Shown: in pieces, positions 8,275 through 17,269 of the stretch
Position numbering within the stretch: position 1 is the first letter of the stretch
Layout: each line of letters opens with the position of its first letter
Origin: Lentisphaerae bacterium RIFOXYA12_64_32
GTDB lineage: Bacteria; Verrucomicrobiota; Lentisphaeria; Oligosphaerales; YB12-FULL-65-16
Direction of reading: 5' to 3'
DNA length: 64,000 nucleotides
Assembly (NCBI GenBank): GCA_001803235.1
Contig: MHBL01000431.1
Location: 37,293 to 101,292 of the forward strand
The notes under the pieces: model-generated
The model's input: only the letters and a program-made list of their open reading frames with translations
Databases searched by the model: none
Told to the model about the DNA's origin: nothing
Program-made: the position numbers and the translations under genes

Positions 8275-8525
8275 GGTCTGCTCCTTGGGGTTGGGGTGGG
8301 CGGAGGGCGGTGCGGGCACCATGGAGATGATATGGGTTTCCCGGAGTCGTTTCTTCCGGGCTCCGGGAATTCCCGAAATTGCCAGACCCGGGTCGCCACC
8401 GAGATCTCGCTGTCCGGAATTGGGCGTGAGGCAGGTGGTGGTGAGATCAGGTTCGGGACGACTCTGGTCAGAACCGCCCTGATGAGCCGTTCTCCAGAGG
8501 GGAACCTAGGTTGGCAGGAGGGACG

Positions 8526-9086
8526 ATGAGGAAGGATTCGCTTGCATCTCTTGTCCTCGGGCTACTTGGCACCGTCCTCTTCACCTGTCTCCTTCTCACC
8601 GGCAGGATATCGGAGTCATGCTATGTCGTGCTCATGGTGCCGCTAGCACTTGTCTGCATAGTCTTGCTCTGCCTCCCGCGGTTGCGGGAACTCGACCTGA
8701 AGAACCTGAGAATGGTTCTGAGCGAGATCAGACAGGCCAAAGCAGAAATCGAGCAGATGTACGGAGGCATCGAGAACCTAAGACGAGCTCCCCTGCTACT
8801 CGATGATGCCAAGATGCAGCAACTCGGACTCAACCCCGGAGGGATACCGCGAATCTCTGCGGTCATGCGTTACACAGCAGGCTGCATGAAGCGAGAACGA
8901 GAACGCCTCGCACGCATCTTTGTGCAAGAGAAGCAACCACAGAAGATTGCCGAGGCCATTCTTGACAACTCCCTCGACGACGGCGTTTTCAAGTGGAGTG
9001 GCCCAGAGTCGTCCTTGGACAAGCCTCCACACCCCATAGCCGAGGAGCAGAAGGATAAAGGTGCCGAGCAGAAATCGGCGGAGTAG
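8526..9086 (+). CDS. Membrane coiled-coil protein, first gene of a Gabija-like operon
   Basis: This 186-residue protein has two hydrophobic segments (about 5-24 and 32-50) and then a charged region with coiled-coil character (about 52-90, LRMVLSEIRQAKAEIEQMY). The hydrophilic C-terminus ends in a Glu/Lys-rich tail, giving two N-terminal membrane helices and a cytoplasmic body. The ATG at 8526 has GGAGG five bases upstream. The next gene, an OLD-family nuclease, starts 39 bases after its stop, so the two are probably co-transcribed. I do not recognise the family. A membrane-anchored partner or regulator of the nuclease-helicase pair is an inference from position only. Ordinary Gabija loci have just the two downstream genes. 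Confidence 0.7.
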   Translation: MRKDSLASLVLGLLGTVLFTCLLLTGRISESCYVVLMVPLALVCIVLLCLPRLRELDLKNLRMVLSEIRQAKAEIEQMYGGIENLRRAPLLLDDAKMQQLGLNPGGIPRISAVMRYTAGCMKRERERLARIFVQEKQPQKIAEAILDNSLDDGVFKWSGPESSLDKPPHPIAEEQKDKGAEQKSAE

Positions 9087-9125
9087 GCCAAAGGTCCGGT
9101 GTCGAGACGTGATCCGAGGAGTCCC

Positions 9126-10949
9126 ATGCACATCCTTCGCCTTCGCATCTCGGGATTTCGGGGTGTTCAGGAAGCTGATATTCGGTTGGCGGAGCAATCT
9201 GTGTTGGTCGGCCCGAATGGCTGCGGCAAGAGCACCCTAATCGACGCCATCTCGCTTGCGCTGGGGCGAACCAGAATGGTGCGGCCGCTCACCGAGCATG
9301 ACTTCACCGGGAGCGATCCTGCGGCAGCCGCACGGATCAAGATCATCGTGACCGTTGCGGGGTTCGCCAGCGATGATTCCGCGGAGCACGACACGTGGTT
9401 CCGGGCTGACGGCGCGGTACCCAAGTGGTTTGGCAAGGATGGGCAGGAATACGCCGAGCCGGGCGTCGGGCGCAAGTTGTGCGCCAACGTTGGCTTCTGT
9501 GCCCGGTTCGACCGCGACGAGCTTGAAGTGGTTAGCGTGCGGTATTTCCACGACGATGACGACGCGACCGATCCCTTCGACGACGGCAGCGGCCTTGTCC
9601 ATGTGCCACCCCGGCTCCTGAACGACCTCGGGTTCTTCGTGCTGCCGGCCCGCAGAGATTGGGACGCCGTGGCATCCTTCAACTCGGATCTCTTCCGCCG
9701 CACCGTCTCGAACCTGGCCGGGATTCCCGCCGACGAAATCCTCGTGCAGCGGGACGCGCTCCGCAACCCGGCAGTCAAGATCGAAGCATCGGGCAAGCTG
9801 GCCACTTTGGTGACCGGACTGAACGGACGACTCGCGCGGCTGGCGCCGAACGCCCCGGAGTTCCAGTTGCGCGTGACAGCGGGCGATTCCGAGGCGGTGC
9901 TGCAGTCGCTGCTGCCGCACTATGCCAGTGCTGGGGGACCATCGCTGCCCGCCGCCCGCCACGGTTCCGGCCTGGTGGCCCTGCAAAGCTTGCTGCTGTT
10001 ACTCGAAGTTGGGCGCATCCGCCAAACCAAGGGCCTCCCTTTCATCCTCGCCCTTGAGGAACCTGAACTCCACTTGTCACCGGGCATACACGGGCGCCTG
10101 GTCGCGGAAGCTGTCGCGACCTCCGACCAAGTGATCTGCACGACTCATTCGCCTGACGTTGCCCGGGTCTTTGAGGCGACTTCCGTCCTGATCGTGACCA
10201 ACGAGGCAGGTCACTTGGTGGCCCGCCCGTTCTTGGCGCAGCCGCTCACGTCGACCGCATGCAACAACGAGCGGAAGCTTTACCTGCAGAACCGCGCTCG
10301 GGTGGTCAGCGCGCTCATGCACTCGTTCGTCCTGATTCCGGAGGGACGCTTCGATACCGAGTGGCTGACCCGGCTCGCCGATGTGGCCGATCCACACACG
10401 ACGCGTACGAGCCCGTTCAGCGCAGTCTTTGGCGTCATTCCGACGGAGAACGCTGCTGTGGCGTTCACCGCTGAACGGCTGACCCCGTTGCGCTCGCGCA
10501 TCGTGGCGATGGTCGACGGCGACACGGCAGGCGATGCCTACGTCACGCAACTCAAGGCCAAGACGCCGCCACCATCCCTCATCATTCAACTTCCTGATGG
10601 CTGGACCATAGAGGATGCTGTGCTCTGGATGTTGGAGCCGGGCGGTGCGGCCCTGGTCGTCGCCCTTTCCGATGCGTTGCCTGGGTTTGTGTTCGCATCG
10701 CTGGATGCGCTTCGTGACCTGCTCAAGACCAGTAACAACAGGGGCACAAACACGGTCGGCCTCAAGGAGGACGTTCTGGCCCATGACGCCATCGCCGCCG
10801 CTCTCGATGGGAATCCCGCGTGCCGCGAAAGAGTTGTGACCTTCTGCGAGGCCCTTGTAAGCGCCGCCACCGGGGCCAACCATTCGCAGATTTCCCCAGA
10901 CGTGCCGCGCTCGACTGCCGCGGTAAGGGTGGTCAGATTCACGCCATGA
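9126..10949 (+). CDS. OLD-family ATP-dependent endonuclease, GajA-like
   Basis: This 607-residue protein has an ABC-type ATPase half and a TOPRIM nuclease half. Walker A is GPNGCGKST (29-37), the signature-like segment begins HGSGLV (279), Walker B is ILALEEPEL (308-316), and the H-loop histidine is H341 (TTHSPD). The TOPRIM part has E406 (LIPEGRFD) and a DGD pair at 464-466. In characterised Gabija systems GajA is a sequence-specific DNA nickase inhibited by nucleotides and works with GajB. The ATG at 9126 is preceded by GAGGAG. Its TGA overlaps the helicase start (ATGA), so the two are translationally coupled. Calling it GajA-like rests on architecture and gene pairing. Confidence 0.88.
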   Translation: MHILRLRISGFRGVQEADIRLAEQSVLVGPNGCGKSTLIDAISLALGRTRMVRPLTEHDFTGSDPAAAARIKIIVTVAGFASDDSAEHDTWFRADGAVPKWFGKDGQEYAEPGVGRKLCANVGFCARFDRDELEVVSVRYFHDDDDATDPFDDGSGLVHVPPRLLNDLGFFVLPARRDWDAVASFNSDLFRRTVSNLAGIPADEILVQRDALRNPAVKIEASGKLATLVTGLNGRLARLAPNAPEFQLRVTAGDSEAVLQSLLPHYASAGGPSLPAARHGSGLVALQSLLLLLEVGRIRQTKGLPFILALEEPELHLSPGIHGRLVAEAVATSDQVICTTHSPDVARVFEATSVLIVTNEAGHLVARPFLAQPLTSTACNNERKLYLQNRARVVSALMHSFVLIPEGRFDTEWLTRLADVADPHTTRTSPFSAVFGVIPTENAAVAFTAERLTPLRSRIVAMVDGDTAGDAYVTQLKAKTPPPSLIIQLPDGWTIEDAVLWMLEPGGAALVVALSDALPGFVFASLDALRDLLKTSNNRGTNTVGLKEDVLAHDAIAAALDGNPACRERVVTFCEALVSAATGANHSQISPDVPRSTAAVRVVRFTP

Positions 10950-12373
10950 GTACCAAGGGATTCACAGGTGGGGCTGGCACCGGCAAGACGACGAGTCTGC
11001 TGCGCGAACTGGATTCGCATCTCGCCGCCCATCCGCTGGGCTCGGGGCAGCGCGTCCTCGGGCTGACCTTCATGCACGGGGCGCGACATCGGCTTACCGA
11101 GCGTTTCGCGGAGTCCTCGGCACGACGGCACTGTGAGTGCATGACCCTGGACCGGTTCGCTTGGGACATCTGCCGGCGGTGGCGGACGCGACTTCGCGCT
11201 GGCGGCGGATTGGTGCCGCTTGACTTGGACGCACCGGACTACGACGCGACATGCGAGGCCGCCGGACGGCTGCTTGCGTCGCCAGACGTCTCCGGATGGG
11301 TCGCGGCGCGCTATCCGGTGATCGTTCTGGATGAGTTCCAGGACTGCGCGCCCGTCCGGCTCGCGTTGGCGCAGGGACTGCACGGTCGTGTGGAAATGCT
11401 CGTGGCCGCTGACGATTTCCAGAACCTCAACCGAACTGACGAAAGCCCGGGCGTCGCCTGGCTGCGCGAGTTGGGTGTAAGCGAGGAACTCACCACCAAC
11501 CGGCGCACCGCCGACGCTGACCTGATCGGCGCCGCTCAAGCACTCCGTGCCGGCATGCCGTTGCCGATAGGTGCAAGCACGAGCTTCAAACTCATCGGCG
11601 TCCCGTCACCTGCAGTGGCTGCCTCGTTCATCTCCCAGACGATGGCTCCCGCCGCGAACAAAGACGCCGTGCTGCTTTCCGCGGCCCGCCCGGGCACCTC
11701 GCCATGGGTCGACAAGGTGATCGAACTGGTTTCGACGAAGCAGTATGGGAAGCAGAAGGCCGGACCTGTGTTCATCAAGTGGGAAACAACGGCCGACAGC
11801 ATCGCCGAGACGACGATAACTGCCCTCGGCATTGCCACTGGAGACGGAGAGGTCGGTGCCCCGGCGATTCTCGCCCTGCCGCGCGGCCCTGTGGCTGCAC
11901 AATTGAGCCGGTGGGTGGATCATCGGCGCCGCGTGTTGGGGCGGACCGAATTCGGGGCCACTGAAGTCCGCGCCCAGGTAAGGCGCGCCGTGCAACACGT
12001 TCGGTCCTTCGGCTCGATGCCTCAAGGCGGCCGCCGTGCCATGACGATTCATCAGGCGAAGAATCGCGAATTCGCGGTAGTGATAGTGCTTTGGCCCCTT
12101 CGAGTACGGGGCGATGCGGTGCTCGCCCGGCGCTTGCTCTACAACGCGATCACTCGCGCCAAGCGACGTGCCATCGTCATCGTGGAGGACCCCAAGAAAA
12201 GGCGTCTCGATTCTCCGCCGTTTGCGGACCCCACCGGCATCCGTAACCCCGGCCGTAGCGCCACCGACGCCAGGAGCCGCTCCGACACTCCAGAACTGAA
12301 GAGACGGGCAGACCAGCAATCATGCACTTGCCGCCCGGTACTCCCTCCCGGAGAGGTGCCTTGGGTTTCCTGA
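10946..12373 (+). CDS. UvrD-like SF1 helicase, GajB-like
   Basis: This 475-residue protein carries the SF1 helicase motifs: Walker A GGAGTGKTT (8-16), motif II DEFQD (129-133), motif III ADDFQNL, a late motif IHQAKNREF near residue 367 and LLYNAITRAKRR near 397. It is short for UvrD, lacking the large 1B/2B insertions, but matches GajB, which is usually about 490 residues. Its ATG overlaps the stop of the upstream OLD-family gene by four bases. In Gabija the GajB protein responds to DNA ends produced during phage attack. The basic Pro-rich C-terminal tail after residue 415 looks unstructured. Confidence 0.88.
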   Translation: MSTKGFTGGAGTGKTTSLLRELDSHLAAHPLGSGQRVLGLTFMHGARHRLTERFAESSARRHCECMTLDRFAWDICRRWRTRLRAGGGLVPLDLDAPDYDATCEAAGRLLASPDVSGWVAARYPVIVLDEFQDCAPVRLALAQGLHGRVEMLVAADDFQNLNRTDESPGVAWLRELGVSEELTTNRRTADADLIGAAQALRAGMPLPIGASTSFKLIGVPSPAVAASFISQTMAPAANKDAVLLSAARPGTSPWVDKVIELVSTKQYGKQKAGPVFIKWETTADSIAETTITALGIATGDGEVGAPAILALPRGPVAAQLSRWVDHRRRVLGRTEFGATEVRAQVRRAVQHVRSFGSMPQGGRRAMTIHQAKNREFAVVIVLWPLRVRGDAVLARRLLYNAITRAKRRAIVIVEDPKKRRLDSPPFADPTGIRNPGRSATDARSRSDTPELKRRADQQSCTCRPVLPPGEVPWVS

Positions 12374-12788
12374 AGCGACTTGCTTTGGTCAGACGCATAC
12401 GATGAATCACCCCACGTGCGTTTCGATATCTCCTTGGATGATTCGCCGACACCGCTGCAATGGACGTTGCCATTGAGGGGGAGTATCTTGGGTTGGTTTG
12501 GACCTGTGGGGTGGCGGATGGCGACGCTGGTGGCCGCCAGCGGGCGGTCCGAGCCACGACCGCCGGGGCTACAGTTGCCGCCCGCCGGTGCGGCTCGTGC
12601 CATCGCAGGCGGAAGACCCGATTCCTCAACACGCGGGCGCATGGTTGGTGGCCGGTCTTCGGCTGCTTTCCGGCAGGTGTTGAGCGCGGAGTGAGGCGAG
12701 GTCAGGCGACTGGTCCATGGTTCCTGGGAGAATCGCACTGGGACGCAGTCTTGCGTACAGGGATGACTCACGTGCAAGGAGAACGACC
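12374..12788. other. No recognisable gene, about 415 bp
   Basis: Two overlapping GC-rich frames of just over 100 codons are open here (12380-12694 and 12460-12810), but neither has a family signature and the second runs into the kinase start. No repeat was seen. It presumably carries the kinase promoter. Confidence 0.35.
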
Positions 12789-14123
12789 ATGTTCGGCGTG
12801 GGAGATGTGATCGACGGAAAATACCGCGTCCGCGGCATTTGCAGTAGTGCCGGTGGTATGGGCACTATTGTCCATGTTGATCCGGTCACCAGCGCTCTGC
12901 CGTACGCGATCGTGTTGAAGTACTGCAAGGAGCCTGACCCAGAAGCGAAAGCTCGGTTCAGTCGCGAAGTCCGTTACCTGGCTGACTTCGCCGGAAACTC
13001 CATGGTGCTCCAGGTTCTAGACTCGAATCTGACCATGGATCCACCTTACTTCGTCATGAAGTACTACGCGGATGGCGACTTGTCGCGACTTGCTGTCCGG
13101 ATACAGGGAGATCCGGGATTCCAGGAGAGCATGTTCAACAAAATGCTGGACTGCATTTCGGAGCTACACGCGCGTCGTCTCCAGCATCGTGACATCAAAC
13201 CCCAGAATTTCCTCGTCGATGGAGAGGCGATCGTTGTCTCTGACTTGGGGCTGGCCAAGGAAGTGGGAGCTGGCACGACTTTCACCGTGAGCCATCAGTA
13301 CTGGGGAAGCCACGGTTACCTTCCTCCGGAGTTCCTGACCGGTGGGTTCAAAGCTGCAACCCCTCCCTCGGATATCTTCATGCTGGGAAAGACGTTCTAC
13401 ACAATCCTAACGGGAAGAGACCCTGTCTATCTGGCTGCTCTTGGTGTCCATCCTGCGGTTTTCTACGTGATCGAACGTTGCTGCGATCTGAATCCCGCAA
13501 ACAGGTACTCGACAATCGCTGAACTCAAGCAAGCCTTGAGACTGGCGTACGACGTTGTTCTCGCTCGGGCGAAAGGAATGGGCACAGCCAGGCAAGCTCT
13601 GTCGCAGATCGTCACGCGACTCAGCTCTGAACGGAAGTATGTAGTCGACGAAATCACTGGGTTCCTCGATCTGATGGCCATGCTGCAAGAGGATGAGCGA
13701 TCAGCCCTAATGCATGAATTGCCTGGGACTTTCTACTATGTGCTTGCCCAACAGCCCATCGAGTCAAGGCTTAGGGGGTTCCTCGACCAGTACGCAGTGT
13801 TCAGCCGGGCCGCCGTTCAAACGTTCAGCTATGCCGAAACCGTTGCCGACAATATGAAGGCCATCTTCGACCGATCCAGTGTCCCTGGATACCGAGCCAA
13901 GGCGCTTGATATCGCGATAGATGCTGCTGAACTCGCCCATCGATTTGCAGCCATGGACACATGCAAGGAGATGATTACGAGCGTCGCAGATGATGAACTG
14001 GGTATCGCCGTAGCCGCTGTCCTTGCACGGCACAGAGGGACCTTCGTCGACGGGATTGAGACCTCACGCTGTCACAGTGACGCCGTCGGGAATGCGATTC
14101 TCGCCGGCCGGCGTGCTGTGTAG
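12789..14123 (+). CDS. Hanks-type serine/threonine protein kinase
   Basis: This 444-residue protein has a kinase domain at about 10-255 and a C-terminal helical region without a recognised family. The Gly-rich loop lies at 19-26 (SSAGGMGT), lysine K44 follows (IVLKYCK), the catalytic loop is HRDIKPQN (133-140), and the metal-binding motif is D152 in SDLGLAK, a DLG variant of DFG. A YLPPEF segment stands for APE. No transmembrane segment is present. The ATG at 12789 has AAGGAG eight bases upstream. It stands 415 bases downstream of the Gabija-like operon on the same strand. Kinases occur in several defence islands, so a role in phage response is possible but unproven. Confidence 0.88.
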   Translation: MFGVGDVIDGKYRVRGICSSAGGMGTIVHVDPVTSALPYAIVLKYCKEPDPEAKARFSREVRYLADFAGNSMVLQVLDSNLTMDPPYFVMKYYADGDLSRLAVRIQGDPGFQESMFNKMLDCISELHARRLQHRDIKPQNFLVDGEAIVVSDLGLAKEVGAGTTFTVSHQYWGSHGYLPPEFLTGGFKAATPPSDIFMLGKTFYTILTGRDPVYLAALGVHPAVFYVIERCCDLNPANRYSTIAELKQALRLAYDVVLARAKGMGTARQALSQIVTRLSSERKYVVDEITGFLDLMAMLQEDERSALMHELPGTFYYVLAQQPIESRLRGFLDQYAVFSRAAVQTFSYAETVADNMKAIFDRSSVPGYRAKALDIAIDAAELAHRFAAMDTCKEMITSVADDELGIAVAAVLARHRGTFVDGIETSRCHSDAVGNAILAGRRAV

Positions 14124-14567
14124 AACGAGATGTCCCGGCAACGGCGTGAGACTATGCGCTGCTCGCGACGACAATGCCTGACGGTGACCTGCCCAAGACG
14201 TGCTCGGCACACGGATGCGGTTGTGACCCAGCGGGCCGGAGCCGCGTGAGGAGGACCTCTACGGTCCACCTACGGTCCATTTGGCGCGGGACTTCTGTGC
14301 CGGCTGGCGTCGGTGCGGCGGGGCCGCCATGAGAGACGGCGCGGGCGTCCGCGGATGGGCCGGCGGGGGCGAATCCGAACGACAGCGCCGGCAAGTGGAC
14401 CGTTGGACCGCAATCGCAAGGTGTTGGATGGCAACGACTCCCGCCAGGAAGGACGGCGCTGTGGCCCGTAGAACGGAGGACGGGGGGCGGGACGGCAGGC
14501 CAGCGCCGTCGTTTGCGGAAGTCGTTGGTTTAGAGCAGGCTAGCGTCGGTATTTGGCCCTTGGATCG
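14124..14567. other. No recognisable gene, about 440 bp
   Basis: No protein is supported. An inverted pair of short repeats is visible: ACGGTCCAC at 14261-14269 with GTGGACCGT at 14395-14403, each next to a second partial copy (tacggtcca, ttggaccg). At 14525-14540 the words gttggtttagagcaggc resemble the D-arm of tRNA-Met, 28 bases before the tRNA-Met-like sequence itself. Confidence 0.35.
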
Positions 14568-14640
14568 GGGCCGGGAAAGCCAGTGACGCAGGCGACTCAT
14601 AATCGCTTGGTCGCTGGTTCGATCCCAGCCGGGCCCACCA
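14568..14640 (+). tRNA. tRNA-Met-like sequence with degenerate D-arm; probable attachment site
   Basis: From 14590 to 14640 the sequence reads like the 3' two thirds of an elongator tRNA-Met: an anticodon arm GGCGA-CTCATAA-TCGCT (5 bp, anticodon CAU), a T-arm GCTGG-TTCGATC-CCAGC, and an encoded CCA end. The acceptor GGGCCGG pairs with CGGGCCC apart from one G-G mismatch. The D-arm is replaced by gaaagccagtgac and position 8 is G, not U. A fragment preserved from the anticodon arm to CCA is what integration into the 3' end of a tRNA gene leaves behind. It may mark the right edge of the island whose integrase lies at 3.3-4.5 kb. Confidence 0.45.
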
Positions 14641-14675
14641 TTTCGTCCCGCTGGTGTACAGAGCAGGCAGAAAAG

Positions 14676-14709
14676 AGCGCCACACGGGGGGGGAGCCCAG
14701 TGTGGCGCT
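14676..14709 (-). terminator. Rho-independent terminator
   Basis: A 10-bp stem (14676-14685 with 14700-14709) is followed on the minus strand by cttttctgcc. It lies 40 bases beyond the stop of the minus-strand membrane protein gene. Confidence 0.75.
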
Positions 14710-14748
14710 TGAGTATCGACGACCAGAGTTCCGACGCGAGGACGACGG

Positions 14749-15735
14749 CTACTCTTCCGCTTCCGGTTCCTCCGGAACATCCACCTTCTCGCGGGCCTGA
14801 TGTTCCACGTCCGGCTCTTCCTCCGGCGGCTTGATTTCGGTCGCATCGTCTTCTTTGCCCGGCAGAACTGCCCGGCCCCGATTGGCGCGGTAGCAGAGGA
14901 ACAGCCCCGCCAGCCTGGTCTTCATGGCGTCCAGAACGGCGACGCCGGACTTGACACCCTGGAGTTTGTCGCCTTCGCCGGTATCTTCGCCAGCGATGCC
15001 CTGCATGTAGGCGGCAAAGCGATCTTTGGTCTGCTGCAGCATGTCGTAGTAAAGGGACGTGCCTGTGTCGCCATGCTCAGCCAGGAAGGACCAATGGACC
15101 AAGGTCTGTCGCTGTGCCATCTCTTTCCGCGTCAGAGGCCCGTGGGGCTTGGCGAGGTGACGGATCTGCTCCTGCAGGTCTCCCACGGCCGCGATGAGGT
15201 GATCGTTCAGGTAGTTGTCCATTTCCTTTTCGATCACCTCAAGAAAGACCGTGACCAAGGCTTCCCCCATCTCCTCCTGGCGCAGATTCCCGTACTCGAG
15301 CTTGAGGCGTTGGGCGTCCTCTCGGATGAAATCCGTAAAAGCGGGCAGGATTTGCTCTTCGATCTCCTGGGCAAGGAGGTCGCCAAAGCCGTCAAGGATA
15401 TCCCGCGTCTTCTTCTCGATGCCCGGCAGAGCGGTATCGAGGACAAAGCCGACGGTCGTCTTCGCATAGCTGTCGGCGTCGTTTTTCAGCTGGTCCACCA
15501 GTTCCTGGCGCTTGACCGGCAGGTTCTCGTTCAGCCATGCCCCAATCTGCTCGGCCACGGCCTTGCGGGACGTCAGATCCCGAATGGCGCTGACGACAAA
15601 CGAGGTGTATCCCGCCACCAGCAGGATCAGGATGGCATAGACGATGATGACCGTGCGGATCTTGCCCTCCATCTTCCGTTCCTGGGCTGCCACCATATCT
15701 TCGAGGGCTTTGAGTCTCTCAGTTGCGGTACTCAT
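14749..15735 (-). CDS. Membrane-anchored coiled-coil protein, paralogue 1
   Basis: This 328-residue protein has a short N-terminal cytoplasmic coiled segment, one strong membrane helix (about 27-48, TVIIVYAILILLVAGYT), a long helical region rich in Glu, Lys and Leu, and a C-terminal acidic tail. It shares its overall plan with the next gene upstream: an N-terminal coil, one membrane helix, then a long amphipathic helix with repeated Glu/Leu spacing, so the two are probably tandem paralogues. GGGAGG lies 9 bases before the ATG. They sit directly downstream of the ATP synthase operon on the same strand, 269 bases after atpC. I do not recognise the family; a scaffold or envelope role is a guess. 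Confidence 0.65.
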   Translation of the reverse strand: MSTATERLKALEDMVAAQERKMEGKIRTVIIVYAILILLVAGYTSFVVSAIRDLTSRKAVAEQIGAWLNENLPVKRQELVDQLKNDADSYAKTTVGFVLDTALPGIEKKTRDILDGFGDLLAQEIEEQILPAFTDFIREDAQRLKLEYGNLRQEEMGEALVTVFLEVIEKEMDNYLNDHLIAAVGDLQEQIRHLAKPHGPLTRKEMAQRQTLVHWSFLAEHGDTGTSLYYDMLQQTKDRFAAYMQGIAGEDTGEGDKLQGVKSGVAVLDAMKTRLAGLFLCYRANRGRAVLPGKEDDATEIKPPEEEPDVEHQAREKVDVPEEPEAEE

Positions 15736-15787
15736 ATCTGATAACCTCCCGGTATTTTCAGGTTGGCTCTATACCTACACCGTTCGC

Positions 15788-16558
15788 CTACTTGGCCTTC
15801 TCATTGCCCAACTCGGGCTTGAGTTCGTACACCAGAAGGTCGACCAGATCTTCGAGAAACAAACTTTCGACTTCCTCGATGGTGCGCTGCTCCCGTATGT
15901 TCTCCTGGGCCATCTCCCGAATCTGGGCCTTGAGTTGCTCCAGGCTTGCGGCAACCAGGGCGATGCGGTCCTCGATCGCCTCGTGAAGCTTCTCGATAAA
16001 TACGCCCTGAGAATGCTCGATCTGGTTCTGGAGCTCCTTTGCCGACGTGTCCGGGAAGATGCGCTGCAGTTCACCGCCCATGTTCTCGATCCCCTTGGTC
16101 AGGGACTCGGACAGACGACCCTCGATACTGCGCTGCATGTGCGCGGAAAGACGATCACCCATCTCCAGAACCATCTTCTCGGCCCGTGGCCGATTCGCGA
16201 CGATCTCCTGGGTGAGTTTCTCCTGCATCGTGGGCAGGACTTCTCCCCAGAGTTGGGTGGCAAACATATTGGCCTGCTCTTCGATGATGCTCTTGGCCTT
16301 GGACTCCTCCATCAGCTGCGTGATAAGTTCCCGGCGCTGAGCGTCGTCCCTGAGCGCTTGGACGTAGGTCTGGTTGAAGTGCGCGCTTAGCCGGTAGACG
16401 AAGAGCCCGAGGAAGAGCAAAAGCAGCAAGACCCCCACCAGGGAACAGTACGCAAACTTCTTCCGCAGTGCCTCAATGTTGCGAAGCTTGGCTTCCACAG
16501 CTTCCAGCTTCGTGACCAAGGCCGCATCGGCTTCCGCGGGGTTCTGTTTCTCCGCCAT
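15788..16558 (-). CDS. Membrane-anchored coiled-coil protein, paralogue 2
   Basis: This 256-residue protein has an N-terminal coiled segment (LVTKLEAVEAKLRNIEAL), one membrane helix (about 35-56, a run of leucines flanked by YCSLVG and VYRLS), then about 200 residues of predicted helix with heptad character. GAGGAGG precedes the ATG. It is 52 bases upstream of the similar gene at 14749-15735 and probably co-transcribed with it. The protein is not related to known ATP synthase subunits or to AtpI/AtpZ. No function is assigned. Homo- or hetero-oligomerisation through the coil is the only property the sequence suggests. Confidence 0.65.
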   Translation of the reverse strand: MAEKQNPAEADAALVTKLEAVEAKLRNIEALRKKFAYCSLVGVLLLLLFLGLFVYRLSAHFNQTYVQALRDDAQRRELITQLMEESKAKSIIEEQANMFATQLWGEVLPTMQEKLTQEIVANRPRAEKMVLEMGDRLSAHMQRSIEGRLSESLTKGIENMGGELQRIFPDTSAKELQNQIEHSQGVFIEKLHEAIEDRIALVAASLEQLKAQIREMAQENIREQRTIEEVESLFLEDLVDLLVYELKPELGNEKAK

Positions 16559-16826
16559 GTGGACCTCCTCAGGGTTGCTTTCTGTTAAATCACGGCTTTT
16601 ACGACGTCATCAGGCAGAAACAAGCCCATCCCTCTGCGTCCCCTCGCCCCTACCGGATCCGCAGTGACGCCGATTCCTCTCAGCCTGCGGTGCCGCGTGG
16701 TCTCAGCCAGTCGCCCGAAACCACACGCCCTGCAACCTTCACGATGCCCCGCAATCATGTACCGTTTACCATACCAGACAAAAACGGTGGGGTCAAACGG
16801 AACTTGAGAGCCAGGCCGGCTGTCGT

Positions 16827-17240
16827 CTATCGCCCGTGCATCCGCCGTTTGACGTTGAGCTGCGCCAGAGACTTGGACAGAGTGGCGCTGACCGTGGCAG
16901 CTTCTTCGTCACTGAGCTTCTGGTGCAAACGTTTCTCCGCCTGCTGCCGGGCTTCCTCCGCCTTGGCTTCGTCGATACTGGCCGCCTCGATGGCCATGTC
17001 GGTAACGACGGCCACCGTGTCGGTGGTCACCATGACAAAGCCCTCGCCGACGGCCAGAATCTCTTCTTTGCCTTTTCGCAGGAGGGTCAGTTCGCCGGGC
17101 ACCAGAATCGTCACCAGGGGCACATGTCCCGGGTACACCATGATCTCGCCGTCGGCGGACGGCAGGGAGATGGCTTCGATCTCCTCGGTCAACTCGCGGC
17201 TCTCAGGGGTCACGAGTTCCAGTTTCATGGTGGCCGGCAT
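16827..17240 (-). CDS. atpC: ATP synthase F1 subunit epsilon
   Basis: This 137-residue subunit belongs to the central stalk of F1. The N-terminal beta-sandwich is clear (KLELVTPESRELTEEIEAI, ADGEIMVYPGHVPLVT, GEGFVMVTTDTVAVV) and is followed by the two-helix C-terminal arm (IDEAKAEEARQQAEKRL). Length and domain order are normal. GGAGG lies five bases before the ATG at 17240. It is the last gene of the operon, 29 bases after atpD. The C-terminal arm in this family can inhibit ATP hydrolysis. Confidence 0.95.
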   Translation of the reverse strand: MPATMKLELVTPESRELTEEIEAISLPSADGEIMVYPGHVPLVTILVPGELTLLRKGKEEILAVGEGFVMVTTDTVAVVTDMAIEAASIDEAKAEEARQQAEKRLHQKLSDEEAATVSATLSKSLAQLNVKRRMHGR

Positions 17241-17269
17241 GACGTCCTCCGACCCGGCACAGGCCGGTC

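Noticed and set aside
12460..12810. Small plus-strand frame between the helicase and the kinase
   Set aside because: No family signature, runs into the kinase start codon, no ribosome binding site.
16761..16788. Stem ACCGTTT/AAACGGT after atpC as terminator
   Set aside because: Only 7 bp with a 14-base loop and no T-run on the minus strand.
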